64,000 nt of DNA from Bog-473 sp963717455 (GCA_963717455.1 OY970336.1:3844001-3908000); one strand, 5' to 3'. Shown: positions 36,552 to 45,845, counted from the first letter of the stretch. The notes: a model not told the origin generated them from the sequence alone. Made by a program: numbers and translations.

Positions 36552-37004
36552 GTGGAACTCCTCCGGTTGATGGAGATCGACGTCGCGGTGCAGCCCATGC
36601 TCGACTTCGGTGACTCTCCCCACGGACATCGCCGCCTCGTCGTCTTCGATGGAGGAACGTTCGATGGGCGCGACGGACTGCATGGCACGGTTGCTCCCGG
36701 CGGCGTGGATTGGCAGACCGTCAGGCTCGACGGTGTCATTGAGATCGACGCGCACTACGTGCTCGCCACCGATGACGGCGAGTCGATCGAAGTGCGCTCG
36801 ACGGGCATACGCAAGGCCAGTGCCGCGGTTGCGGATCGGCTGGCGCGTGGTGAGGACGTCGCGCCCTCGCAGTACTACTTCCGCACACACGTCAGGCTTG
36901 CGACCTCCGCGTCTCACCTCGCGTGGATGAACGACCTCATCGCGGTGTCAACAGGCGAGCGTCGGCAAGGATCGGTGCGGATTTCCGTCCACGAGGTTCT
37001 CTGA
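36552..37004 (+). CDS. DUF3237 family protein
   Basis: A 150-residue protein of the DUF3237 (UPF0311) family. Family landmarks are visible: LLRLMEIDV, GHRRLVVFDGGTFDGRDGLHGTV, APGGVDWQTVRLDGVIEIDAHYVLATDDG and the closing YYFRTHVRLATSASHLAWMND. The fold is a small beta-barrel; the function is not established, though members often lie beside aromatic-compound degradation genes. GTG start. Its stop is 14 bp before the ATG of the flavin monooxygenase, so the two form an operon. Confidence 0.88.
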   Translation: MELLRLMEIDVAVQPMLDFGDSPHGHRRLVVFDGGTFDGRDGLHGTVAPGGVDWQTVRLDGVIEIDAHYVLATDDGESIEVRSTGIRKASAAVADRLARGEDVAPSQYYFRTHVRLATSASHLAWMNDLIAVSTGERRQGSVRISVHEVL

Positions 37005-37018
37005 GGGTGGAGCATCGG

Positions 37019-38287
37019 ATGATCGTGGTCGGCGCAGGCATCGGCGGCCTCGCCACCGCGCTCAGCCTGCACGAGATCGGAGCGAGCGTCGACGTCTTCG
37101 AGAGCGTGCGCGAGGTGCGGTCGCTGGGCGTCGGCATCAACCTCTTGCCACATGCGGTGCGAGAGCTCGATGCCCTCGCGTTGCTGGAGCCGCTCCGTCG
37201 CCGGTCGGTCGAGCCAACGAGCCTGGCGTACTGCTCGTGCCAGGGCCAGGAGATCTGGCGGGAACTGCGAGGCACAGCGGCCGGCTACTCCTGGCCGCAG
37301 CTGTCGATCAATCGGGGCACGCTCCAGGAGGTGCTCCTCGACGCCCTCGACAAGCGGGTGGGGCCCGATCACCTCCACCTTGGACACCGGCTGGAACGAA
37401 TTGACGCCGACGACACGCACGCGAGCGCCGTGTTCGCCACCGAGAGCCACGACAGTGTCGTGGTGTACGGAGATGGGATTGTGGCGGCGGACGGCATCCA
37501 CAGCGTTGCGCGCAGCCAGCGATACCCGTCAGAGGGCCCACCCCGCTGGAATGGCTCGCTCCTCTGGCGAGGCGTCGCCGAGGTCGAGCCACTGCTGGAC
37601 GGGCGCACGATGGTCTGGGCCGGTCATCGCGACCAGAAGTTCGTCGCCTATCCGATCGCCGACCTCCCGAACGGCCGTCAAGCGCTGAACTTCATTGCCG
37701 AGCTTCGCCGCCCTGAGTCCAGGCTCGGAAAGGCCGAGGATTGGAACCGAACCGGCGAGCTCTCGGATTTCCTGCCCGATTTCCGGGATTGGGTGTTCGA
37801 TTGGCTCGATGTGCCTGCGATCATCCTGTCGGCGCCGAGGACCTACCTCTTCCCGATGGTCGACCGCGACCCCGTGGCTCGTTGGACCTTCGGCAGCTCG
37901 ACACTTCTCGGGGATGCCGCCCATCCGATGTACCCGATCGGCTCCAACGGGGCGTCGCAGGCGATCCTCGACGCGCGCGTCCTCGCCGGCTGCCTGCGCG
38001 CCGACGACCATGTGGCAGCCGCATTCGAGCGCTATGAGCGCGCACGGTTGCCGGCGACCGGGGCGATCGTGCACGCGAACCGCGGTCTGGGGCCAGAGAT
38101 ACCGATGCAGCTCGTGCACGAGCGAGCGCCGGACGGCTTCAACGACATCAACTCGGTGATCACCCGAGACGAGATCGACGTGGTGACCGAGGCATATCGA
38201 AGCACAACCGGCTTCGCCCTGTCCTCGCTGCAGGCCGATCCGCGATCTCTGATCGACCGCTGCGCGACCATCCGCACAGATCGATGA
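37019..38287 (+). CDS. FAD-dependent aromatic monooxygenase (PhzS/salicylate hydroxylase-like)
   Basis: A 422-residue group A flavoprotein monooxygenase. FAD-binding GxGxxG is MIVVGAGIGGLATALSLHE, the DG motif is GIVAADGIHSVARS, and the second FAD motif is LLGDAAHPMYPIGSNGASQAI; this last form is typical of the PhzS-like branch. It would hydroxylate an aromatic acid with NAD(P)H and oxygen. ATG 37019 follows GGTGGAG at good spacing; GTG 37007 is an alternative. Coupled with DUF3237 upstream. The substrate is not identifiable from sequence. Confidence 0.92.
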   Translation: MIVVGAGIGGLATALSLHEIGASVDVFESVREVRSLGVGINLLPHAVRELDALALLEPLRRRSVEPTSLAYCSCQGQEIWRELRGTAAGYSWPQLSINRGTLQEVLLDALDKRVGPDHLHLGHRLERIDADDTHASAVFATESHDSVVVYGDGIVAADGIHSVARSQRYPSEGPPRWNGSLLWRGVAEVEPLLDGRTMVWAGHRDQKFVAYPIADLPNGRQALNFIAELRRPESRLGKAEDWNRTGELSDFLPDFRDWVFDWLDVPAIILSAPRTYLFPMVDRDPVARWTFGSSTLLGDAAHPMYPIGSNGASQAILDARVLAGCLRADDHVAAAFERYERARLPATGAIVHANRGLGPEIPMQLVHERAPDGFNDINSVITRDEIDVVTEAYRSTTGFALSSLQADPRSLIDRCATIRTDR

Positions 38288-38369
38288 GCGCTGGAAATAC
38301 CTGCACGGCTCTTCTGCGATAGGGAGTCGGCACTCCGATCACTTGGTTCCCGCCCCGTGAGGAGATGAG

Positions 38370-39830
38370 TTACGAGGGATGCCGCGTCGAGGCGCGTTCG
38401 GCCCGTAGTGCGGACCGTCGGACCTTGCCCACGTCGTCGCGCATGGGTTGATCCGTGTATTCAATCGAGCGCGGAACCTTGTAGCGGGCTACCCGTTCGG
38501 ACGCGAAGTCCACGAGCTCCTGCATCGACACCGTATCCTCTTCGGCCTCCACGATGGCGTGCACGATGTTGCCCATGTCCTCGTCGGGGAGACCGATGAC
38601 GACGACGGACCGAACGGCAGGATGCTCCTGGAGAGCCGCTTCGACCTCGGCAGGGTAGACGTTGGCCCCTCCGATGAGGATCATGTCTTGCATCCGGTCA
38701 CCCAGGTACAGGTAACCGTCGTCATCCAGACGTCCTGCGTCACCGAGCGACTCCCATCCGCCGGCACGCGTCCGCGCCGTCGCGCCGATGTAGTGATAGC
38801 TCGGTCGGTCGGTCGTCGTGCGCATCCACACCTCGCCCTCCTGGCCCGGGGGAAGCTCATTTCCATCGAGGTCACAGATCATGATTGAGCCCGGTGCCGG
38901 CCGGCCCACCGAGCCGCGGTGGACGAGCCACTCGTTGCCGGTGATCACAGTCCCAGCCTGCCCCTCTGTGCCGGCGTACAGCTCGAATATTCGCTCCGGC
39001 CCCAACCAGTCGATCCACACCTGTTTGAGCCACTCCGGGCACGGCTCCGCCAGGTGCCACACCGCTCGCAGCGATGACATGTCGTAGGAGTTGCGGACAT
39101 CATCAGGGAGTCGCCAGATCCGCTTCATCATCGTCGGGACGAGGTAGACGGTGTCTGCGTGATAGCGATCGATGGCGGCGAGTGTGTCTTGGGCGTCGAA
39201 TCGGGGCAGCACCACGACGCGGCTCCCGGCCAGCCACGCAGAGCAGGACCACACGATGGGGCCGTTGTGGTAGAGCGGAGCTGGAATGACCATGCATCCG
39301 TCGGGCGTGCCGAAGAGCGGCGGCGCATCCTCGTCATAAGTGGCGGGATCGCCAGAGACGATCAGCTTCGGTCGGCCGGTGGATCCGCCCGACGTCGGTG
39401 CCTTCCACGCTGGCGACGTGACATCGGGCAGAGGTTCGTCGGACAGGACCGGTTCGGGCTGGTAGCCGGCCGGGATCGTGCGACGCCCTTCCGCCATCTC
39501 GAGGGGAGCGCCTATCACCGCGCTCGGTTCGGCCAGCGCCAGGATGGCTCGGAGTTCCGGCTCCGGCAGCTTTGACGAGACGGGTTGAGGAATGGCACCG
39601 ATCTTCCAGCAGGCACCGAAGGCGACATACCATTCAGTCGAGTTGGGCAGTGCGATGGTCACCATGTCGCCGAAGCCGACGCCGCCGGCGGCGAGATCGC
39701 GAGCCAGGCGGTTCGCCGCCGACTCCAGCTCCCCCCTCGTCAAGCTGCGATCCGCACAGGTGATCGCAAGTCGATCCGGGTCGCGTTCAGCCAGAGCCGT
39801 CAAACGCCTGCCATAAGAGATCAACGCCAT
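38370..39830 (-). CDS. Acyl-CoA synthetase / AMP-dependent ligase
   Basis: A 486-residue ANL-superfamily adenylating enzyme. Phosphate loop: SGGSTGRPKLIV (about 147-158). Further motifs are ELYAGTEGQAGTVI, the hinge LGDAGRLDDDGYLYLGDRMQDMILIGG, and the C-terminal catalytic Lys in RDDVGKVRRSAL. It would activate a carboxylic acid to an acyl-AMP and then a CoA thioester. Slightly short at the N-terminus compared with typical 500-550 residue ligases but complete in motifs. It is convergent with the monooxygenase gene and may act on the same pathway. The acyl substrate is unknown. Confidence 0.9.
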   Translation of the reverse strand: MALISYGRRLTALAERDPDRLAITCADRSLTRGELESAANRLARDLAAGGVGFGDMVTIALPNSTEWYVAFGACWKIGAIPQPVSSKLPEPELRAILALAEPSAVIGAPLEMAEGRRTIPAGYQPEPVLSDEPLPDVTSPAWKAPTSGGSTGRPKLIVSGDPATYDEDAPPLFGTPDGCMVIPAPLYHNGPIVWSCSAWLAGSRVVVLPRFDAQDTLAAIDRYHADTVYLVPTMMKRIWRLPDDVRNSYDMSSLRAVWHLAEPCPEWLKQVWIDWLGPERIFELYAGTEGQAGTVITGNEWLVHRGSVGRPAPGSIMICDLDGNELPPGQEGEVWMRTTTDRPSYHYIGATARTRAGGWESLGDAGRLDDDGYLYLGDRMQDMILIGGANVYPAEVEAALQEHPAVRSVVVIGLPDEDMGNIVHAIVEAEEDTVSMQELVDFASERVARYKVPRSIEYTDQPMRDDVGKVRRSALRAERASTRHPS

Positions 39831-39869
39831 GACCAGCAGAGTACAGGCGGCCTTCCCTCGATCAGATGA

Positions 39870-40550
39870 TCACCACGTGGCAAAGCGCTGTCCAAGCAAG
39901 TCCCGAACGAGGAGTTCTTGGCTCTCGGCGGAGTCTCCGTCCGGTTCCCGCCGGCGATAGGTCCGGGATTCCTCAATGAGCAGCTGGGGGTGCCATGCCC
40001 ACTCGTCGAACGTGGTGCGATCGAGGCGATCACGCACACGCGGGGTCATCAGCTCGAAGGTGCCCTGGGGATCATCTCCGACCATCTCGTACAGGTGGCA
40101 GAACCGAGGGGTTCCCAAGGACTCGTTCTCCCAGGGTGTGATCGTCCGGTAGCCCGGTACGGCCGCTTCGGCGATGTGCCGCAAGTGCACGAAATCGCCC
40201 CAGTCACGGAGCTCCTGAGCTGACTCGCGCTGCTTCGCCGAAATGAGGACCAGCAAGATCCCTGTGGTCCGTTCTCCCGAGCAGGATCCCTGCGATGGGC
40301 GGGGGTAGCGAACCAGGGGCACAACCGTGCTTGCCGATGAGGGCGGCTCCACGACTCCTCCATCGCCCTCCCCGATCACTAGCCCGTCGCAACGCGGCAG
40401 GGTTCTCGGCAGATCATCATCCGAGGTGGTCGCCGGCTCCCAGATGGAGACCTCCCAGCCGGCTGCTTCGACGGACGCCGCGCGTTCGTCCACGAGGTCC
40501 GGCTCGCGTACCAATTCGAGGTGCAACCGAGGTGGTTGTCGATCTTCCAC
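39870..40550 (-). CDS. Protein of unknown function, dimeric alpha/beta-barrel-like
   Basis: A 226-residue protein I do not recognise with certainty. The first 95 residues resemble a short repeat of the second half (variable, acidic). Residues about 96-180 (TGILLVLISAKQ, DWGDFVHLRHIAEAAVPGYRTITPWEN, FCHLYEMVGDDPQGTFELM) have the length and pattern of an EthD-like ferredoxin-fold unit. No signal peptide or membrane segment. GTG start. It lies between the acyl-CoA synthetase (39 bp away) and the DUF5996 gene (75 bp away), all on the minus strand. Confidence 0.65.
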   Translation of the reverse strand: MEDRQPPRLHLELVREPDLVDERAASVEAAGWEVSIWEPATTSDDDLPRTLPRCDGLVIGEGDGGVVEPPSSASTVVPLVRYPRPSQGSCSGERTTGILLVLISAKQRESAQELRDWGDFVHLRHIAEAAVPGYRTITPWENESLGTPRFCHLYEMVGDDPQGTFELMTPRVRDRLDRTTFDEWAWHPQLLIEESRTYRRREPDGDSAESQELLVRDLLGQRFATW

Positions 40551-40625
40551 TATGTCCCCTCAATCAACGCCAACTCCGAGCTCAAGAACCCCCGCCACTC
40601 CGGACCTGCGGGCCGGCGATCGGAA

Positions 40626-41558
40626 TCACCATCGCACTGCCTCGAGTGCGGCTCGGTCCCAGCCGGCCAGATCAGCAGCAGCCTCATAGGTGCTCTGAAA
40701 GAACCGTCGGAGCAGGGCATCAGGATCTTGCGCCCGGCGCACGGCGGAGTACGGGAGGATGAATTCTCCAAGTCCCCCGTCGTAGTAGGCAGTGTCCGGC
40801 TCAACAGGGCTCTGAGCAAACCCGACGGGCTGTGGGTACGCATATGCGTAGAACGATCCCTCGGCGCTCCCACCAGGCCAGAAGCCACAGCTGCTCAGCT
40901 CATGGCTGTACGCCAACTGTTGAACCCGATCGGGACAGTTCGGTATGCCGCCGGGATGAAGGGGAGCCGGCCGACCTGAGAAGCGCGTCGTCGCGAGATC
41001 GGACGCTCCCCAAAAGAAATGGACGGGACTCGCCTTCCCGATGAAACTCGAGCGGAACTCGGTCATCGCACGGTGAATCCGGATGAGCGCCTGCCAGAAT
41101 CGTGCGGCAGCATCAGGTTGATATTCCCGGTGGCGGACATCGTCGGGAAATGGCACAGCGGTTTCAATCTCGACGGGTCGATCGAAGATGCGGAGCGCCA
41201 CGTCCAGTTCGGACAGAGCCGACATCGTCGCCGCGTAGAAGTTGGCCACCGAGCCTGGCTGAAGTTCGACCCGTCGTTGCCGGCTGTCCGACGAGTGCAG
41301 GTCGAGGGTGTGGTCGATGAAGTTGAACTCCATCTCGATGCCGCGACCATCGACGTGCATGAGCGATGTCGTGAGACCACGGGTCGATACGTACAGTGGA
41401 ACTTGCCACCAGTGATTCACCATTGGCTCCAGTGCCAGCCGTACCTTGCCGACGATCTGGAACCAGAGCTGAAGAGCTTCGCTGGTTTCCTGCCACGCTG
41501 ACAAGGTGAGTTCGGGCCATGGAGCATGCCTCTCTGTCGGCGGTTCCGGAGATACCAC
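40626..41558 (-). CDS. DUF5996 family protein
   Basis: A 310-residue protein matching the DUF5996 pattern: PWPELTLSAWQETSEALQLWFQIVGKVRLAL, HWWQVPLYVSTRGLTT, VHFFWGASDLATTRFSGRPAP and a Pro/Tyr-rich C-terminal part FYAYAYPQPVGF, EFILPYSAVR. The family function is unknown. GTG start with GAAGGTGA upstream. Nothing in the neighbourhood fixes a role. Confidence 0.85.
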   Translation of the reverse strand: MVSPEPPTERHAPWPELTLSAWQETSEALQLWFQIVGKVRLALEPMVNHWWQVPLYVSTRGLTTSLMHVDGRGIEMEFNFIDHTLDLHSSDSRQRRVELQPGSVANFYAATMSALSELDVALRIFDRPVEIETAVPFPDDVRHREYQPDAAARFWQALIRIHRAMTEFRSSFIGKASPVHFFWGASDLATTRFSGRPAPLHPGGIPNCPDRVQQLAYSHELSSCGFWPGGSAEGSFYAYAYPQPVGFAQSPVEPDTAYYDGGLGEFILPYSAVRRAQDPDALLRRFFQSTYEAAADLAGWDRAALEAVRW

Positions 41559-41651
41559 GTCTTCACCTTCCTCTCTCCACCCGGCAGGTTTCGTGCCAGA
41601 GTCCCCCGGTGGCTGAGGCTGACGCCTTCGGATCAGGTTTAGGGCGCCGCA

Positions 41652-41678
41652 TGACCCATCTCATGACCTTGTGGGTCA
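41652..41678. promoter_or_regulatory. Inverted repeat TGACCCA/TGGGTCA
   Basis: Perfect 7-bp arms separated by 13 bp, in the 288-bp gap between the DUF5996 start and the phosphoesterase stop. It has no T tract. It could be an operator for the DUF5996 gene (94 bp downstream) or a weak terminator of the phosphoesterase transcript. The rest of this gap shows nothing else. Confidence 0.35.
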
Positions 41679-41846
41679 GAATTGTATGCGAAGAGCCCTC
41701 CGCTGCCCATCTCCAACGAGGATCACGAGGGTCTCCGACGCGATCATGGCGTTCCTTGGATCACGACTCTGTCATGAAACCTCAGCTCGTAGCTGATCCC
41801 GAGAACCGGCGAGGTCGATCAGTCGAAGTGGCCGGTTTGACCTGGC

Positions 41847-43430
41847 TCAGCCTGCTCCGGCGGACGAGAGCCCCGACGTGCTGGGCGGTGTGGCCGTGCA
41901 GCCGACACAGGGTCCGAGCCCCTCGAAATATCCCGGTATTGAGGGAGAGTCAGTGGGCGGGTTGGTGGGGAGCAGGACAGGTGCGGTGGGCTTCTGGTTG
42001 AAATCGAAGTCCTGGTCCATGTTGCCGAGGATCTTCTCGTCCTCGCGCACGTCGGGGCGGGGGTCGGGCCGGCCGTCGGTCTTGGGGTTCAGCCTGGACC
42101 CGCCCAGGAAGTCGTCCTCGATGAACTTGAGGTAGGCGTCGCTCGAGAGCGTCTGGTGGTCGATGTAGCCCGACTTGGCGTACGGCGAGATCACCATGGC
42201 GGGGACTCGCAGCCCGTAGCCGTTCTGATCGACAGGAGGCGGCACGACGTTGTCGTAGAACCCACCCCAGTCGTCCCACTGCAAGAAGATGGCCGTCGAG
42301 TCCCAGTCGGGGCTCTTCATGGCGGCGTTGATGACTGCGGTGACGTAAGCCTGGCCCTGGTGCACGCTGGCCGGAGGGTGCTCGCTGTCGGCTTGGGAAG
42401 GGGTGACCCACATGACGGCCGGGAGCGTCCCTTTCTTGGCCGCGGTGAAGTAGTCGTTCAACGGCTGAATGTTGCGAAGTTGGTGGTCCTTCTGCACGTC
42501 CTCGAAGACGGGTAGCGGGTTCCAGATCCCGGGCGTCAGGTAGCTCTGGGCCACCGGTGGGCAGGCCACGCTGGCGTCGTTCTCACAGTCGGGCTGGTCC
42601 CCGGTCTGGACGTAGTAGGCCCACGGGACGTGCTTGTTGTAGAGGAGCCACGTGATGTCCGTCCAGGCGTTGGTGATGTCGGCGGTGCCCGTATTGATGG
42701 CCTGGTCCACGTACTGCTGCATCTGCGCCGGCGTGTACGGGCCCCTAATCTGATTGGTGCAGCTCGACGGGCTCGGGCTCGAACACTTGGCCGACCATCC
42801 AGAGACGAGGTACAGGTGGTCGGGCAGCGACCACGACTTCACCGGCTCGAACATGTGGTCGTCGAGCGCGAAGTCTCTGGCGTAGGTCCAATAGTTCGGG
42901 ATCTCCGCCGACGTGTGGTAGCCCATGACGTCTGGCGTCGCCGAGTTCGAGCACGCGGGGTTGTCGACGAGGTTCTGGCCGCAGCCTTTCTTGCCCTTGG
43001 TCGCCTGCGTAATGAACCCGTCCATCTTCCCGCCGTTGACGTCGACCCGGGCGCTGCCCTCGTTGTGCGGTCCGCCGCCGTTGACGTCGGCCGTGTCGTG
43101 GTAGGGCGCCTGGCATCCGCCCGTCGGCATGGGCACGCACACTGTCGGCACGCCGTTGTTCATGGGGATCCCGTCGGCACCGGGAAAGGTCCCGAAGTAA
43201 CTGTCGAAGGACCGGTTCTCCTGCTCGATCACGATGACGTGCTTGATCTTGTGGATCCCCGCCTCCACCTCGTAGTGACCCGTCGGCCCACCGGTGACCC
43301 GCTCGGAGGAAGCTGCCGGCTGGGATGGCGAGCTGCCGCAGGCGCTGAGCGCCAGCGCCAGGATGGCGACGCTTCCCGAGACAATCGTCCAGGCGGCCCT
43401 TCGCCGAGGGGCCGGTCTTCCTCGCGTCAT
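41847..43430 (-). CDS. Secreted phosphoesterase lipoprotein (acid phosphatase / phospholipase C family)
   Basis: A 527-residue member of the bacterial phosphoesterase family (PF04185 type). A signal peptide ends in a lipobox, LALSACGSS, so the protein is likely anchored outside the membrane. The catalytic start HVIVIEQENRSFDSYFGTF contains the ENRSFD metal/nucleophile region. WDSTAIFLQWDDWGGFYDNV and PAMVISPYAKSGYIDH complete the active site typical of AcpA/PLC enzymes. ATG 43430 (MTRGRPAP) follows AAAGGAAG; a longer frame to 43493 would overlap the upstream gene more deeply. The start overlaps the stop of the neighbouring secreted-protein gene by 4 bp (ATGA). Substrates may be phospholipids or phosphomonoesters. 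Confidence 0.92.
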   Translation of the reverse strand: MTRGRPAPRRRAAWTIVSGSVAILALALSACGSSPSQPAASSERVTGGPTGHYEVEAGIHKIKHVIVIEQENRSFDSYFGTFPGADGIPMNNGVPTVCVPMPTGGCQAPYHDTADVNGGGPHNEGSARVDVNGGKMDGFITQATKGKKGCGQNLVDNPACSNSATPDVMGYHTSAEIPNYWTYARDFALDDHMFEPVKSWSLPDHLYLVSGWSAKCSSPSPSSCTNQIRGPYTPAQMQQYVDQAINTGTADITNAWTDITWLLYNKHVPWAYYVQTGDQPDCENDASVACPPVAQSYLTPGIWNPLPVFEDVQKDHQLRNIQPLNDYFTAAKKGTLPAVMWVTPSQADSEHPPASVHQGQAYVTAVINAAMKSPDWDSTAIFLQWDDWGGFYDNVVPPPVDQNGYGLRVPAMVISPYAKSGYIDHQTLSSDAYLKFIEDDFLGGSRLNPKTDGRPDPRPDVREDEKILGNMDQDFDFNQKPTAPVLLPTNPPTDSPSIPGYFEGLGPCVGCTATPPSTSGLSSAGAG

Positions 43431-44953
43431 GAATGTCTTCCTTTCGACGAACTGGAGAGGTGGAGCGAACTGAGCTCCGACGATGCGACCCACGCCGTGC
43501 CGTCGGCAGGGTAGAAGTTGCAGTCATAGCCGCCGTAGTAGATCCGCCCGTCTGCGAACGGCGAGGGCACGATGCTCCGGATGGACACGAAGGCCTGGCC
43601 CGAGCGGATGGGCTTCGACACAGTGGCCGACGGCGTCAGGCTGGGACCACCGAGGCAGCGCAGCGTGTAGGTCGCTGACTGCCCCTGATCGGTGCGAACG
43701 GCGAAGCAGGCGCTTGCGTTGAAATGCACGACACCCGAAGCGATCGGTCCACATTTCTGCGTCGCCGGACACGTTCCCTGGTATCCCCACTCGAACCCGA
43801 ATAGCTGTCGATCGACGCCCCCGACCGTCATCGTCTGGAAGTCGCCGTTGTTGTAAGCGGCGATCACGTAGACAATCGAACCTCTTCCCGTTGCCGGGAT
43901 CATCGCGCCCTGGGTCGCGAGCATGCGCCGGATAGCGGGGACGGGTTGGAACTCGAGCGTCTGCACGAGCCCGTCGGTGACCGACCCCGGGCTCGGGCGG
44001 ACTGCGGTTGCAAGCTGGCCCAGTGGGAGATGGTCAAACCGGTACACATTGCCGTTGCCCTCCGTCGAGATGAGGAGCGACGGTGACCCGTTCTGGGTGA
44101 CGCAGGTGATGCCACGAAGCCCGCTGTTGTGCGGCCCGACCGGTGGCGCCCGATATGCCGGGACCCAGCGAGGGACTCCGGACGGCAGCGTGCCGTCGTT
44201 ACGCCGATAGAGCGTGGTGTTGATAGTGGTGTACAGGGCTCCGGCGCAATCGGCGAAACCCGTGACCTTTTGCGTCACCGCACCCGGCGACCCTGGCGGA
44301 GCCACGGTGAGCTCGGGTTTGGAACTGAACACCAAGGTGCGGCGAACCGGCGACCAGACTCCCCGGAGGACCCCCGTCGGACGGACACCCGCATAGACGG
44401 CCCAGACCCCGCCCGACTCATGAGCGCCGAAGGCGCGGATGTCAGCGCCCGCTGGGAGAACGTACGAATTGCTGAGCGAGAAGGACTCGGCGTTGTCGAG
44501 TAACCACTGGATCCTCGACTGCCCGGCGACGATGGCTTGGGTGACCAGGAGGGAATGACCCGACCCGACACCCTGATCGCTGGGAATCGGGAAGGAGTCC
44601 AACGCCTGGACCCGAAGGGACTGCGTCTGCTCGAAGACCCTCCACGGACTGGTCTTTGATTTCTTGACCAGGACCTGCCCGAACGCCGAAGGCCCTGGAT
44701 ACTCCCATTGGCCTGTGGCCGCGAAAAGGCGTCCCGAGTGTGCCACGAGTGCCTCGGTCTCGGTGTCATGGGCGACTGGGGATCGGCCATCGGTCGTCAA
44801 CGGCTGACGGCTCGCGGGCACAGCGAGCGTATCGGAAGCTGCGTCCGACGTCGGGACTGCTACGGAGACCGTGAGAACGACCGTGCCAACTATTCCTCCC
44901 ACCAGGTGCCACGTCGGCCACCGGCCGAAGCGTGGGCAGGAACGAGGCACCAA
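43427..44953 (-). CDS. Secreted protein of unknown function (beta-propeller-like)
   Basis: A 508-residue exported protein. A hydrophobic segment (HLVGGIVGTVVLTVSVAVP, about 16-34) followed by TSDAASD is a signal peptide. The mature chain consists of repeated short beta blocks (LFAATGQWEYPG, LYTTINTTLYRRNDG, LLISTEGNGNVYRFD, VYVIAAYNNGDFQTMTVG, RIYYGGYDCNFYPADG), suggesting a propeller, but I know no named family. It is translationally coupled to the phosphoesterase and divergent from the MarR gene, so it probably serves the same extracellular process. Confidence 0.75.
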   Translation of the reverse strand: MVPRSCPRFGRWPTWHLVGGIVGTVVLTVSVAVPTSDAASDTLAVPASRQPLTTDGRSPVAHDTETEALVAHSGRLFAATGQWEYPGPSAFGQVLVKKSKTSPWRVFEQTQSLRVQALDSFPIPSDQGVGSGHSLLVTQAIVAGQSRIQWLLDNAESFSLSNSYVLPAGADIRAFGAHESGGVWAVYAGVRPTGVLRGVWSPVRRTLVFSSKPELTVAPPGSPGAVTQKVTGFADCAGALYTTINTTLYRRNDGTLPSGVPRWVPAYRAPPVGPHNSGLRGITCVTQNGSPSLLISTEGNGNVYRFDHLPLGQLATAVRPSPGSVTDGLVQTLEFQPVPAIRRMLATQGAMIPATGRGSIVYVIAAYNNGDFQTMTVGGVDRQLFGFEWGYQGTCPATQKCGPIASGVVHFNASACFAVRTDQGQSATYTLRCLGGPSLTPSATVSKPIRSGQAFVSIRSIVPSPFADGRIYYGGYDCNFYPADGTAWVASSELSSLHLSSSSKGRHS

Positions 44954-44984
44954 AACAAGTATGGAAGGCGATGGACTAAGATGT

Positions 44985-44996
44985 CAACCATGGTTG
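44985..44996. promoter_or_regulatory. Perfect palindrome upstream of marR-type gene
   Basis: CAACCATGGTTG, a 12-bp perfect palindrome flanked by TGT on the left and TCA on the right, lies in the 65-bp space between the divergent secreted-protein and MarR genes. Position and symmetry suit an autoregulatory MarR operator. Confidence 0.55.
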
Positions 44997-45018
44997 TCAA
45001 TCTTCCGGCTCTGCGTCC

Positions 45019-45549
45019 ATGACTAGGCGTGGATCAACTCCCACACACTCAAGAGTGGCGCAGATGGGAGATGCCACGGGTCGGCGAGCACTGGGCGGTG
45101 AGCTGCGCCGGGCATGGATCGGTTATCGGCGAAAGCTGGACGAGGAACTGAACGCTGCCGGCTTCAGCGATCACGGGTTCCCCGATGGACGCGTGTTGCG
45201 AATCTGCTCGACATCGTCGGAGACGACCATCTCGCAGATCGGTCGGGAACTGGGTATCACGCGCCAGGGTGCAAGCAAGATAGTCGCCAGCCTGCGAGAT
45301 CGTCGCTACGTGGCGCTCATTGCTTCTCAGGTTGACGGCAGGGAGAAAGTCGTGCAGCTCACACCGCGGGCGGTCGACTACCTGGCCGCGCACCAAAAGG
45401 CAGCCCAGAAGATCGAACGTCGCTTGCGAGCGGATCTTGGAACGGAAGCTCTCGGAGCGGTCTATGCGGTTCTCGATTGGCTTGGTGGAGACGATCAGCC
45501 TCGAATGAGGGACTACATACGCGGAACAGGGGCAAGCGTTGATGACTGA
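45019..45549 (+). CDS. MarR-family regulator
   Basis: A 176-residue winged-helix regulator: ISQIGRELGITRQGASKIVASLRDRRYVALI with wing residues SQVDGREKVVQLTPRAVDYL. It is divergent from the secreted protein/phosphoesterase operon across a short region with a perfect palindrome, so it likely controls that operon and itself. An inner start at 45064 (MGDATGRRAL) is possible. The effector is unknown. Confidence 0.88.
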   Translation: MTRRGSTPTHSRVAQMGDATGRRALGGELRRAWIGYRRKLDEELNAAGFSDHGFPDGRVLRICSTSSETTISQIGRELGITRQGASKIVASLRDRRYVALIASQVDGREKVVQLTPRAVDYLAAHQKAAQKIERRLRADLGTEALGAVYAVLDWLGGDDQPRMRDYIRGTGASVDD

Positions 45550-45746
45550 CTCTCGTGGAGGGGACGGGCTGTCCGAGACAGCCACCCGTGCGCGCTGCGA
45601 GTCACTCCCAGTTCCGCATGCGACGGCCATCGCGGCTGACCCTACGAAAGGGTCTGAACCGACGTCAGATCGGTCACCGTCTCCCCGCGGCCCCCGCCCG
45701 TAGAACCCGCTGAGTACGCATCTGGTTCGGGGTGGAACGCGCTCCC

Positions 45747-45780
45747 TGACACGGGTGTCAGCCGCAGGATATATTGCGGC
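45747..45780. promoter_or_regulatory. Two adjacent inverted repeats before the oligopeptide-type ABC genes
   Basis: TGACACGGGTGTCA (45747-45760, perfect 6-bp arms, 2-bp centre) is followed immediately by GCCGCA-8nt-TGCGGC (45761-45780). They end 65 bp before the binding-protein start. The first has an operator shape; the AT-rich loop of the second (GGATATAT) could hold a -10 element. The rest of the 296-bp gap (45550-45845) shows nothing else. Confidence 0.5.
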
Positions 45781-45845
45781 CACTGGGGATGGTCTCGCCG
45801 GTCCCACCTGAATGGAATTGGCAGGACCGAGTCGGGGGGAGGCAC

